This document shows, in pieces, positions 16,993 to 25,195 of a stretch of 41,265 bases of DNA. The position numbers and the translations under genes are program-made. Positions within the stretch are counted from its first letter, which is position 1; every line of letters starts with the position of its first letter. The DNA is from Actinomycetota bacterium. GTDB taxonomy: Bacteria; Actinomycetota; Acidimicrobiia; Spongiisociales; UBA4744. The notes under the pieces are model-generated. The model was not told where the DNA came from and searched no databases. It worked only from the letters and a program-made list of their open reading frames with translations. The stretch covers positions 1 to 41,265 of the forward strand of contig JAADGS010000046.1 in assembly GCA_013152275.1 (NCBI GenBank). Reading direction: 5' to 3'.

Positions 16993-17065
16993 TGCCTCGG
17001 GTCGAGCGGCAGCGAAAGGCCGTCGACCTGGACGCCGTGTCGGCGGATATGGGCGCCAATTCACC

Positions 17066-17578
17066 ATGAGTGCCGGGAACGTGACGATCTGGTTACTCCG
17101 GCACGGGGCGACGGAATGGACTGCCGACCATCGCCTGTGCGGGTGGTCCGATCCGCCACTCAACGATCTCGGGCGCAGCCAGGCTCGGGCCGTCCGTGGG
17201 CGGATCGGCGAGATCCGGCCCGAGTCGGTGTGGTCTTCCGACTTGGCCCGGTGCGTGGAAACCGCAGTGCTCGTCGGAGCCGGCCACCCACGGATCGACA
17301 CCCGGTTGCGGGAGTTCGATTTCGGACGATTGGAGGGACGTCGCTTCGAGGACCTGGACGAGGAAACGCGGCGTGGGCTCGCATCATTCGACGGTTTCGA
17401 AGCTCCGGGAGGCGAGACCGTCGATGCATTCGCCCGGCGAGTCGACGAGTTCATCGCCGAGCTCGAATACGGCCGCCATCTCCTGGTCACCCATGGAGGG
17501 GTCATCAGGCATCTCCTCCGCACAAAGGGGTTGGATCGGTCCATACCACCGGCAGGTCTCGAGATGATCGAAGTCTGA
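17066..17578 (+). CDS. cobC: Histidine phosphatase, probable alpha-ribazole phosphatase
   Basis: 170 residues of the phosphoglycerate-mutase-like histidine phosphatase family, with LLRHGATEW (the RHG catalytic motif), LREFDFGRLEG and the second catalytic His in THGGVIRHL. At the end of a cobalamin operon it most likely dephosphorylates alpha-ribazole or cobalamin 5'-phosphate, the CobC role. A 73-nt gap separates it from cobS, so coupling is looser than for the genes before it. The family is broad, and the role rests on context. Confidence 0.85.
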   Translation: MSAGNVTIWLLRHGATEWTADHRLCGWSDPPLNDLGRSQARAVRGRIGEIRPESVWSSDLARCVETAVLVGAGHPRIDTRLREFDFGRLEGRRFEDLDEETRRGLASFDGFEAPGGETVDAFARRVDEFIAELEYGRHLLVTHGGVIRHLLRTKGLDRSIPPAGLEMIEV

Positions 17579-17591
17579 AGTGGGAGGGAGA

Positions 17592-17725
17592 ACACGCGAC
17601 GGAAGGCCGGTCGCTTCCGTGAGTGCCGATCTGGGAATGTCGCAGCACGAGGTTGAAGTTCGAGTCCCTCCGAGCGTGCCGCGGACCCCCTTGTAGCGCA
17701 AGAGGTCTTGGCCGAGATGGATGAG
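17592..17725 (+). repeat. tRNA-Arg-like dispersed repeat, copy D
   Basis: A diverged copy just after the cobalamin operon. GCACGAGGTTGAAGTTCGAG, then TCCCTCCGAGCGTGCC (17644-17680), matches copy E (CACGAGGTTGGAGTTCGAG...) more closely than copies A-C. The anticodon-loop part is altered and the T-stem no longer pairs well. A partly paired stretch (GGACCCCCTTGTAGCGCAAGA) follows, and TTCGGGAGCCATTCGC (17748-17763) resembles the left arm of copy B. Confidence 0.55.
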
Positions 17726-17925
17726 CGGGCCGTCTGACGTTCGGGAGCCATTCGCGCCGGCCATTCCGTGCGAAACATCGTCGGCCGCGAGCCTCGACTC
17801 CCGTCGTGACGTCCATGACCGACGGAGCCTTGGGTCTGACTGGATCCGTCCGGCGTTGAGCCGATCGAGCAGATTGTCGGCGAGCGTTGCCGGGTCGAAA
17901 CCGTCTTTCGCCAGTTCTGGTGGGC
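17726..17925. other. Gap downstream of the RidA-like gene
   Basis: No complete gene. On the minus strand, just past the RidA stop but in a different frame, about 35 codons look protein-like (PPELAKDGFDPATLADNLLD). There is no start codon. It may be a fragment of a lost gene or of a frameshifted C-terminal extension. Confidence 0.25.
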
Positions 17926-18414
17926 CTACGGGTATCGAATGCCGACTTCGGCCTCGATCTCCACCGGCATCCCAAACGGCAACGCCGCCATTCCCACGGC
18001 AGAGCGGGCATGTCGTCCCACCTCGGCTCCGAACACGTCGAGAATCACGTTGGAAAAACCGTTGATGACCGTCGGCTGCCGATCGAAACCCGGAGCCGAG
18101 TTGACCATGCCAAACACGCGCAGCCAGCCCGTGACTCGATCGAGGCTGCCAAGGGATCGCTGCAGCGAACCGAGCATCGACAGGGCCGTGAGACGGGCTG
18201 CCGCCACGGCCTCGTCAAGAGAGACGTTTCCGCCCACCTGGCCGAATGGCGGTGCCGGCGGGCCCTCCGGAGACTGAGGTCCATGTCCCGAGATCAGCGC
18301 CCGGTCGCCTCGGATGTTCACGAAACTGAATGGAAGTACCACGCCTGGCGGTGCCTGGATCTCAGGTGGCAGCTCCAATCCCAGTTCTATCAGCCGATCG
18401 TCTGTCTGTCCCAT
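17926..18414 (-). CDS. RidA-like (YjgF/UK114 family) protein
   Basis: 162 residues. The segment LPPEIQAPPGVVLPFSFVNIRGDRALISGHGPQ and the later TALSMLGSLQRSLGSLDRV belong to a RidA subfamily of about 150-160 residues, longer than the classical 130. Classical RidA hydrolyses reactive enamine/imine intermediates; many relatives lack the active-site Arg, and the role of this subgroup is not established. It is last in a minus-strand run after the MBL-fold hydrolase, with a 41-nt gap. Confidence 0.8.
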   Translation of the reverse strand: MGQTDDRLIELGLELPPEIQAPPGVVLPFSFVNIRGDRALISGHGPQSPEGPPAPPFGQVGGNVSLDEAVAAARLTALSMLGSLQRSLGSLDRVTGWLRVFGMVNSAPGFDRQPTVINGFSNVILDVFGAEVGRHARSAVGMAALPFGMPVEIEAEVGIRYP

Positions 18415-18455
18415 GAGTCACCATCCTCAGCGAGCACTCGCGTCCGGTCTCCGAA

Positions 18456-19151
18456 CTAGCCAAACTTGGCCGCGAACTTGCCGGACGCCCCGGACAGCAG
18501 AGGTTTGCCATGCCCGAATACTGCGGCTTCGAATTCACGATCGGCCAGCTTGGCAAGGCTGGCCCTGGCGGTTGGGAGATCGTTGTAGCCGAGCATGTAG
18601 TTGAGTCCCATCAAGTTGGCAGCGGCATCTCCGGTGATCAGAAGCCCGCGGTCTCTCTTCCACAGCAGCGAAACGTGGCCGGCGGTGTGACCGGGCGTGT
18701 AGATGACCTCGATGCCTCCTGCGACGTTGATCAAGTCTCCGTCGTTGAGAGCGACGTCAGGATCGAAGGCCGGGAATTCGGCGGGTTTCCTCGGGATGAG
18801 CAACCGAAACAGAATGCCGGTGAGCAGACCCGGTCCTGCCTTCATCGTCTGGTGGATGATCCCGGCCCGGGCGATGTCACCGTCTGCTGGGTGCAGGCCG
18901 ATGGGCGTGGTCCCACCAGACAGGTGCTTGGCGCTCCCAAGGTGATCGGGGTGGGCGTGGGTGAGCAGAATGCTCGTGAGGTCGGAGGGCTCACGTCCGA
19001 TCGACCGGATGTCTTTCTCGAGCGCCTCGGCATGTTTGGGGAACCCGGCATCGATGAGTGTGAGACCGTCGTCGCCTTCGTCGATGAGGAACGCGTTGAT
19101 CCCTCCATTGCTCAGCTGATAGAGATCCGAAACGACTTCCTTGGCAGCCAC
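18456..19151 (-). CDS. Metallo-beta-lactamase-fold hydrolase
   Basis: 231 residues. The zinc motif is THAHPDHLG, with further ligands expected in YTPGHTAGHVSLLW and in ITGDAAANL. The C-terminal His is in FGHGKP. This is the general MBL hydrolase layout (glyoxalase II, lactonase or related); the substrate cannot be told. No signal peptide is seen, so it is probably cytoplasmic. Its ATG is 13 nt after the stop of the alpha/beta hydrolase gene, so they are likely co-transcribed. Confidence 0.88.
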   Translation of the reverse strand: MAAKEVVSDLYQLSNGGINAFLIDEGDDGLTLIDAGFPKHAEALEKDIRSIGREPSDLTSILLTHAHPDHLGSAKHLSGGTTPIGLHPADGDIARAGIIHQTMKAGPGLLTGILFRLLIPRKPAEFPAFDPDVALNDGDLINVAGGIEVIYTPGHTAGHVSLLWKRDRGLLITGDAAANLMGLNYMLGYNDLPTARASLAKLADREFEAAVFGHGKPLLSGASGKFAAKFG

Positions 19152-19164
19152 GTTGCTCTCCTCG

Positions 19165-19971
19165 TCAGAGAGAGGATTGTCGCAGGAAGCCGGCGACGAT
19201 GTCGTTCCAGCGGGCGGGCCGTTCGAAATAGGGTGAGTGGCCGGTGTTCTCCACGACTGCCACCTCGCTTCCGTCGATGAATCCGGCGGCAGACTCGATC
19301 AGCGGCGGAGGGAATATCGGGTCGCGCTCACCGACCACGAAGAGTGTCCGAGCTTTCACTTGCGCGGCCCGGTCGGTGTGGTCGGTTGTCATGAGCAGCG
19401 GGATGATCTCCATCGGTGGCGGAGGCTCGGTGAGGCTACCCAACTGCGTGTAGAGGAACGAATGCGCCGGGTCTTCGTCGAGTAGTTGGGACCCGATCGC
19501 CGGATGAAGGCCGAGGGCCAGTCGGTCGGTCGGCGGCCCTGCGGCGATCTCCCGTCCGTAGTCGTCGAGCGTCCGGCGGATCTGCGGCGTGAAGATCCCG
19601 GCGGTGGTATCGGCCAGAACCAGTGAGATCGTACGGTCCGGATGGTCGATCGCGAAACCGAGTGCAGACCAGCCACCCATCGACTGCCCGACAATGTGAG
19701 CCCGGTCGATATCGAGATGATCGAGTAAACGCGCCATGTCGCCCACGGATGGAACCGGCCCGATATCTCCAGTGATACGGGTCGACCGGCCGAAACCACG
19801 CTGATCCCATGTGACAACCCGATAACGCGGCGCCAGGAAGGCCACTTGCTGATACCAGACCGCGTGGCTCCCGCCCATGCCATGCCCCAGGATCACCGCT
19901 TCGTCGCCGTCTCCCCAGCACTCGAAGTAGATCCGTTCGGTACCGGAGTCGATGAAACCGCATGTCGACAT
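19165..19971 (-). CDS. Alpha/beta hydrolase
   Basis: 268 residues from the ATG at 19971, where the fold begins (MSTCGFIDSGTERIYFECW); the frame extends upstream without family similarity. It has the oxyanion segment GHGMGGSHAVWYQQ, a WDQRGFGRS strand, the nucleophile elbow GQSMGGW with Ser, and a catalytic His in NTGHSPYFERP. The acid is probably Asp in GERDPIFP. It resembles 3-oxoadipate enol-lactonase-like and epoxide-hydrolase-like members, but the substrate is open. It is the first gene of the minus-strand run with the MBL hydrolase and RidA-like genes. Confidence 0.88.
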   Translation of the reverse strand: MSTCGFIDSGTERIYFECWGDGDEAVILGHGMGGSHAVWYQQVAFLAPRYRVVTWDQRGFGRSTRITGDIGPVPSVGDMARLLDHLDIDRAHIVGQSMGGWSALGFAIDHPDRTISLVLADTTAGIFTPQIRRTLDDYGREIAAGPPTDRLALGLHPAIGSQLLDEDPAHSFLYTQLGSLTEPPPPMEIIPLLMTTDHTDRAAQVKARTLFVVGERDPIFPPPLIESAAGFIDGSEVAVVENTGHSPYFERPARWNDIVAGFLRQSSL

Positions 19972-20332
19972 CGCGTGGGAGAGTAGACGCGGGGCGAGTC
20001 GGACGCTCAACCTCTGATCCCATGACCCAGCGCGAGATGCTGTCAAGCCCCCTGGGCCTGCTCGCTCCGCCCGGCTTGATTGCGTTGAGTCCCGGATCCC
20101 GGGGGAATAGGTGCATCTTCGGACTTTCGGCTGTGACCGGCGAGGACATCTACGACGCCCTGACATGCCGCCTCGACTGGACGGCGGATAACCTCGGGCA
20201 GCGGCTCGAAGAGTCCTTCAACGGACTGCCTCTCATCGACTCGAGGCCACGAGCGCAGAGGCCGACCCACACACCACCAGCCGGGATCCACACCCGTTGT
20301 CGCGTCGGGGCGCGCAAGTGGCTGCGGACCCC
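19972..20332. other. Intergenic region between the hydrolase operon and repeat E
   Basis: About 360 bases with no supported gene. It should contain the promoter of the minus-strand hydrolase operon. No clear promoter or RNA was identified. Confidence 0.3.
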
Positions 20333-20395
20333 CACGCGCGGCGTTTGGAGATCTACGGATCACGAGGTTGGAGTTCGAGTCCCTCCGAGCGTGCC
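20333..20395 (+). repeat. tRNA-Arg-like dispersed repeat, copy E
   Basis: CACGCGCG at 20333-20340 can pair with CGAGCGTG near 20386-20393 as acceptor strands with one mismatch. Between them lie TTTGGAGATCTACGGATCAC and GAGGTTGGAGTTCGAGTCCC. The anticodon-loop string CTACGGATC and the T-loop TTCGAGT are intact, but the T-stem pairs poorly and the D-arm is missing. Copies D and E share CACGAGGTTG and CCGAGCGTGCC and form a subfamily apart from A-C. Confidence 0.65.
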
Positions 20396-20885
20396 GAGAG
20401 ATCCCTGCTCCACTTCACCCTGTGTTGCGAACGCCTCCGGCAGGCGGTTGGTCGAGCCGAGTGACGGTGGAGCTTGGGTCCCGCTCGAAACTTCGAGATG
20501 TACGCGTCGATCGTGCCGAAGTGTGTCCCGCCGTCGAGTCCGATTCCGTTGCGGCGGTTCATCCATTCCCGAGATACGACACGGTCAAGGAGGTGGTGCA
20601 CCATCTCGGCTGTTGTCGACATGGCTCCCTTGGTGACACGGCGCACCACTTCGCACAACAGGTCGTTGTCGTTGGCCTCGAGTTGCCTGCCTCAGGCACA
20701 TCGATGCATCCGGCGGTCGATGTGCACTTCCTCACGGTCACAGCAACGGACACACGTGAGACCGACGCGATGATCCCCTGCAGGGAGGTGCCGGCGACGG
20801 ATCCTCCAGGCACCGCAACCGTCGACAGAGGGGCGTGGACTCCTCAAGGTCTGTGGCGATCAGTCGATAAATAGCCAGAGATACT
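20396..20885. other. Gap with a possible decayed gene on the minus strand
   Basis: No complete gene. A minus-strand frame around 20480-20690 has real-looking codon use (EVVRRVTKGAMSTTAEMVHH, REWMNRRNGIGLDGGTHFG) but no credible start and runs into repeat E. I cannot assign it. The promoter of the following EAL-kinase gene should lie in the last part; none was chosen. Confidence 0.3.
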
Positions 20886-23633
20886 ATGGAGCGTTACTTG
20901 GACGTGAACCTAGGCCAGAGTCCTGGCGGGCGTGTGGCTTCATCGAGTCAGTTTGCCGAGCTGGCGCGCGCCGTGGTGGCAGGATCCAAGGTGACGATGG
21001 TGTTTCAGCCCATCTTCGATCTTCGAGAACGTCGGGATGGAGGGAGGAGTCCGGTTGGTGTGGAGGCACTGGCCCGGTTCGGGATCGCGGGATCTCCACA
21101 GCTCGTGTTCGACGCCGCCGAGGGGATGGGCCTCGGAGTCGATCTCGAGATTGCGACGTTGCGTGCGGCTCTCGCGTATCTGGATCGGCTGCCGGCCGGG
21201 ATGTTCCTGACTGTGAACGTGTCTGCGACGGCCCTGGCGTCGGGGCGGGTCGGAGAGGCAATCCCTGCGGAGGTGGCAGAGCGTGTCGTGTTGGATCTCG
21301 TGGCGGGCGCGCAAGTGGTCGAGACGTGTGACGAAGCCGGGCTCGACCGTTTGGTGGAGGCCATATCCGATGTGCGCAGGGCGGGAGTTCGGGTGGCGTT
21401 GGACGATGTTGCCATGGCGCCAGAGGTTGTCTCGGATCTGGTGCTGTTGCCATTTGACATCCTCAAGCTGGACCGGGCGGTCGTGAGCGGCATCGACGCC
21501 GACTCCACCAAACAGGCAGCCGCGAGAGCGATCGTAGATCTCGCCGAGACGCTCGGAGTCCCGGTGATGGCCGAAGCGATCGAAACGGAGGCGGAAGCCA
21601 AGGTACTCGTTGAACAGGGTGTGCTGTTCGGTCAAGGATTCCACCTTGGCAGACCCGCCGTCTTCGGTGGGTGGGACGAGGCACGGCCGACATCATCTGG
21701 TAAGCCATTGGAGTGGGCTGCCACAGGACACGGTGTCAGTCAACCAAATGGCGAGTTCTCGCGAGAGGGGCTGCTGGGCTTCGCTTTGGATCGTGCGCCG
21801 ATCGTGGTGTGGGCGATCGACACCGACGGGGTGTTCACCCTGTCGGAGGGGGGAGCTCTCGCCGGGATGGGCGTTGCCCCCGGTGAGGTGGTCGGTCGTT
21901 CGGTGTTTGAGCTGTATGCGGGAAACGCGAGTGTGTTGGAGCCGACTCGTGCAGCCCTTCGGGGTGAGACGTCCGAATCGGTTATGCGGATGGGCTCATC
22001 GGTGTTCAGCACATCGTATGCGCCGCTGCGCGACGGCGAAGGCAGGGTGATCGGAGCTTCCGGCGTGGCGGTGAACATCAACGATGCGGTACGGGCTCGC
22101 GAGGAAGTCGAACGCAGCGAGGCTCGACGACTCGCTCTGTTCGAAACGGCACCGATCGGAGTCTGGGTCGGGACCGCCAACGGGCGACTCATCGAAGTGA
22201 ACGACGGATACCTCGACATGTTCGATATCGCTTCGAAGCAAGAGGCGCTCTCTTTGGATCTGGTTCGGCTCTGGCCGTCACCGGGTCACCGCGAACGGTT
22301 TCAGGATCGACTTCGCAGAGAAGGCGTGATCCGTGGTTTCGAGACAGAACTGATCAGTGCAAAAGGGCGCCCCATCCTCGCGCGAGTGTCGGCACGGTAC
22401 CTCGCGGAGACTGATGAGGTGGAAGGCATGGTCGAGGACATCACGGCAGAGGCCGCGGCGCGTTCGGCCGTTGCCGACTCGGAACGACGTTTTCGTGCCC
22501 TGTTCGAATCGGCACCGATCGCGTTGCAGGTGGAGGACTTCACCGATGTTGTCGCGTGGCTGGACGAGCTCGGCGTTGCTCCAGGCGACCTTGCCGGCTA
22601 CTTCGCCGCCCACCCCGGAAAGATCAGGGAGGGGCTGGGTCTCATCAAGATCACGAACGCGAACCCCGCCGCCATGCAGCTGTTCGGTCTCAAGCGATCG
22701 GAGCATCTCGGGCCACTGTCGAAACGTTCCGCCCTCCCTGCGTTCGCAGACCCCGAAGCAGTTACGTTGCGCAGCATCGCCAACAGAATCGCGACCTTCG
22801 AACGCCGAGCTACGGCCGAGATTCCCGGAAGGGGCGTCATCGATCTCGAGATCCGCTGGACGGCACCGGATCAGGGTGGAACGCCCGACTACTCGCAGGT
22901 GATCGCAGCGTTCGTCGACGTCACGAGTCTGGTCGAAGCAACACGGCGCGCCGAGGAACTCGCCGACATCAAGGGGCGTCTCATGGCGTCCGTGTCACAC
23001 GAACTCCGCACCCCGCTGGCTGCCGTCGTCGGCTTTGCCGATCTTCTCGAAGGAGGACAGTCGTCACTTTCCGAATCCGAAACGGCCGAGGCGATTCATC
23101 TCATCGCGTCGACCAGCCGACAGATGGGCGGCATCGTCGAAGACCTCCTCACCTCGGCAAGAACGGATGTCAGAACCCTGGCAACTGCGCCGACGATGAT
23201 CAGTTTGGGCGATGAACTCAACGCCGCGTTGCCTACCTGCGATACGGAAGACCGGCATGTCCACATACCTGCGGTGGACGCATGGGCGTGGGCGGACAGG
23301 GGCCGCACGCGTCAGATCATCCGCAACCTGATCAACAACGCCATACGGCACGGATCGGGAGACATCCAAATCGAAACCGCCTCCAGTGACGATCAGGTCA
23401 CCCTACGGGTGATCGACCACGGCAATGGGGTCCCCAACGATGACGCCGCGAAGATCTTCGATCTGTACTGGAGTGGGCACGACGCTCCTGGGCACACGAA
23501 CGCGCTCGGAATCGGCCTCAGCCTCTCGCGAACACTCGCCCGACTCATGGGGGGAGACCTGACCTACCGGCGAGATAACGGACGAACCATTTTCGAACTC
23601 ACCCTTCCGGCGTCACCAGCACCCGAACATTGA
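20886..23633 (+). CDS. EAL domain - PAS - histidine kinase fusion
   Basis: 915 residues, with no signal peptide or membrane span seen. Residues about 20-260 are an EAL (cyclic-di-GMP phosphodiesterase) domain: VGVEALARFG with Glu60, TVNVSATAL, ALDDVAMAP, DILKLDR, AEAIETEAEA and GQGFHLGRP keep most metal and catalytic positions. The usual ELTE is DLVA, and the DFGTGYSSL loop 6 is replaced by DVAMAPEVV, so activity may be low or absent. Two clear PAS-like repeats follow (about 290-400 and 405-520) and a third, longer one (about 525-680). The kinase core has SHELRTPL with phospho-acceptor His705, an N-box IIRNLINNAIRHG, and a G-box GIGLSLSRTLARLMGGDL. It probably senses c-di-GMP and other cues and signals by phosphotransfer; no response regulator is adjacent. 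Confidence 0.85.
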   Translation: MERYLDVNLGQSPGGRVASSSQFAELARAVVAGSKVTMVFQPIFDLRERRDGGRSPVGVEALARFGIAGSPQLVFDAAEGMGLGVDLEIATLRAALAYLDRLPAGMFLTVNVSATALASGRVGEAIPAEVAERVVLDLVAGAQVVETCDEAGLDRLVEAISDVRRAGVRVALDDVAMAPEVVSDLVLLPFDILKLDRAVVSGIDADSTKQAAARAIVDLAETLGVPVMAEAIETEAEAKVLVEQGVLFGQGFHLGRPAVFGGWDEARPTSSGKPLEWAATGHGVSQPNGEFSREGLLGFALDRAPIVVWAIDTDGVFTLSEGGALAGMGVAPGEVVGRSVFELYAGNASVLEPTRAALRGETSESVMRMGSSVFSTSYAPLRDGEGRVIGASGVAVNINDAVRAREEVERSEARRLALFETAPIGVWVGTANGRLIEVNDGYLDMFDIASKQEALSLDLVRLWPSPGHRERFQDRLRREGVIRGFETELISAKGRPILARVSARYLAETDEVEGMVEDITAEAAARSAVADSERRFRALFESAPIALQVEDFTDVVAWLDELGVAPGDLAGYFAAHPGKIREGLGLIKITNANPAAMQLFGLKRSEHLGPLSKRSALPAFADPEAVTLRSIANRIATFERRATAEIPGRGVIDLEIRWTAPDQGGTPDYSQVIAAFVDVTSLVEATRRAEELADIKGRLMASVSHELRTPLAAVVGFADLLEGGQSSLSESETAEAIHLIASTSRQMGGIVEDLLTSARTDVRTLATAPTMISLGDELNAALPTCDTEDRHVHIPAVDAWAWADRGRTRQIIRNLINNAIRHGSGDIQIETASSDDQVTLRVIDHGNGVPNDDAAKIFDLYWSGHDAPGHTNALGIGLSLSRTLARLMGGDLTYRRDNGRTIFELTLPASPAPEH

Positions 23634-23845
23634 GCCGTCCCGATCTCGTTGAGCCCCGTCGGATGCGCATCGGAGGAGCGAGGATGCTTGGTTCGACGGG
23701 TCGGGGCAGAGACTTCGGCGAAGACACGGCATAGCCCTGTCGTCCCTGGGCCGGCATCTGCTCCCGGCTCGGAGAGACCGGTCCGATGTCCGGCGCAGGC
23801 TCCGATTGACAGGCCTTGTTACGCAGAAGGTCGGTAAGGTCCTCG
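23634..23845. other. Short intergenic region
   Basis: No gene seen. It separates the kinase from the permease on the same strand. AAGGTCGGTAAGGT lies just before the permease start and may serve as its ribosome site. Confidence 0.3.
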
Positions 23846-25195
23846 ATGATGCAGACCGATGACGGCGACCAAGCGAGATCCAGGGACGGTGGCAGGCGTT
23901 CGATTGGGCTCGTTGGTGCCGTGGCAATCGGGATCGGAGGGATGGTCGGCGGCGGGATCTTCGCCGTGCTCGGTGTCGCGGCAACCGATGCGGGCGGTGC
24001 CACACCGGTGGCGTTCTTGGTCGGCGGGCTGGTCAGCGTTCTGACCGCGATCAGCTACAGCAAGCTCTCCGTAGCTTTTCAGAGTGCAGGGGGCACCGTC
24101 GCCTTCGTCGACCGGATCTTCGGTATCAACGAACTCACGGGAAGCCTGAATGTCGTGTTGTGGGCCGGGTACGTGGCGACCACCGCTCTGTATGCGTCGG
24201 CCTTTGGGCACTATTCGGCAACCCTGTTCCCGGGCGGCACGGACCCTTCCGCCGTTCTGCTCCGGATGCTGATCTTCACGGGGATTCTTTTGCCGTGGCT
24301 GGTCAATCTGACGAACGCGGGGCTCGTTGCCAAGACGGAGGGCGCGATCGTCATGATCAAGTTGATCATCTTGGGTGTCGTGATCGCGGCCGGCATTCCG
24401 GCTGTCTCTCCCACGAAGCTCGCCCCCGGCTCCTGGCCGTCATTGATGGCAGTGGTGGCGGCGGGAATGCTGATCTTCGTTGCCTATGAAGGATTCGAGT
24501 TGATCGCCAATGCGTCGGCCGATGTTCGGGATCCCCGCCGGACGTTGCCGCGAGCGTTTGGTCTGTCCGTCGGGATTGTCATCGTCCTCTACGTTTTGGT
24601 GTCGGCAGTAGTGGTGGGGTCCCTGACGCCCGCACAGATCGCCAGAACGGCCGACTTCGCTCTCGCGCAGGCCGCATCCGCCACACTGGGATCGATCGGA
24701 TTCAGGCTCGTCGCCGTCGCCGCCATGCTCGCGACCCTGTCCGCCATCAACGCCACCCTCTATGGGGCGGCACGCCTCAGCTACACGATCGCGACCGTAG
24801 GCGAACTTCCGGACCGGTTCGAACATCTCAGATGGAACGAGCCGATCGGGTTGCACATCACGGCCGGCGCCGGACTCGCGATTGCCATTGCCCTGCCGCT
24901 GACCAGCATCTCCGCTTTGGCGAGTGCCATCTTTCTCATTGTCTTCACCGTCGTGAACGCCGCCGCGTTTCGTGTTGGACACAAAGCCGGCGTCAGACGG
25001 GGACTGGCGGCGGCAGGTGCCGTCGGTTGCCTCGGGTCTCTCGTGGTTCTCGTCATAAGATCGACGACTCATGATCCGGTCGGGCTGCTTGCGCTGTTCG
25101 GCCTCTTGGCACTGGCCCTCGGCGCCGAGCACCTGATCCTCAAACGTCGACCGCAACGACGGAATCGTCCGATCATCAATCTCGACGGAGACTGA
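23846..25195 (+). CDS. APC-family amino acid permease
   Basis: 449 residues from the first of two adjacent ATGs (23846). After a short charged N-terminus comes the APC signature GLVGAVAIGIGGMVGGGIFAV (Gly-rich first helix), then about a dozen hydrophobic segments. FVAYEGFELIANASADVRDP is the conserved helix-6/loop region of amino acid/polyamine/organocation transporters. It would import amino acids or amines using an ion gradient; the substrate is unknown. It stands alone on the strand after the kinase, with a 212-nt gap. Confidence 0.88.
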   Translation: MMQTDDGDQARSRDGGRRSIGLVGAVAIGIGGMVGGGIFAVLGVAATDAGGATPVAFLVGGLVSVLTAISYSKLSVAFQSAGGTVAFVDRIFGINELTGSLNVVLWAGYVATTALYASAFGHYSATLFPGGTDPSAVLLRMLIFTGILLPWLVNLTNAGLVAKTEGAIVMIKLIILGVVIAAGIPAVSPTKLAPGSWPSLMAVVAAGMLIFVAYEGFELIANASADVRDPRRTLPRAFGLSVGIVIVLYVLVSAVVVGSLTPAQIARTADFALAQAASATLGSIGFRLVAVAAMLATLSAINATLYGAARLSYTIATVGELPDRFEHLRWNEPIGLHITAGAGLAIAIALPLTSISALASAIFLIVFTVVNAAAFRVGHKAGVRRGLAAAGAVGCLGSLVVLVIRSTTHDPVGLLALFGLLALALGAEHLILKRRPQRRNRPIINLDGD

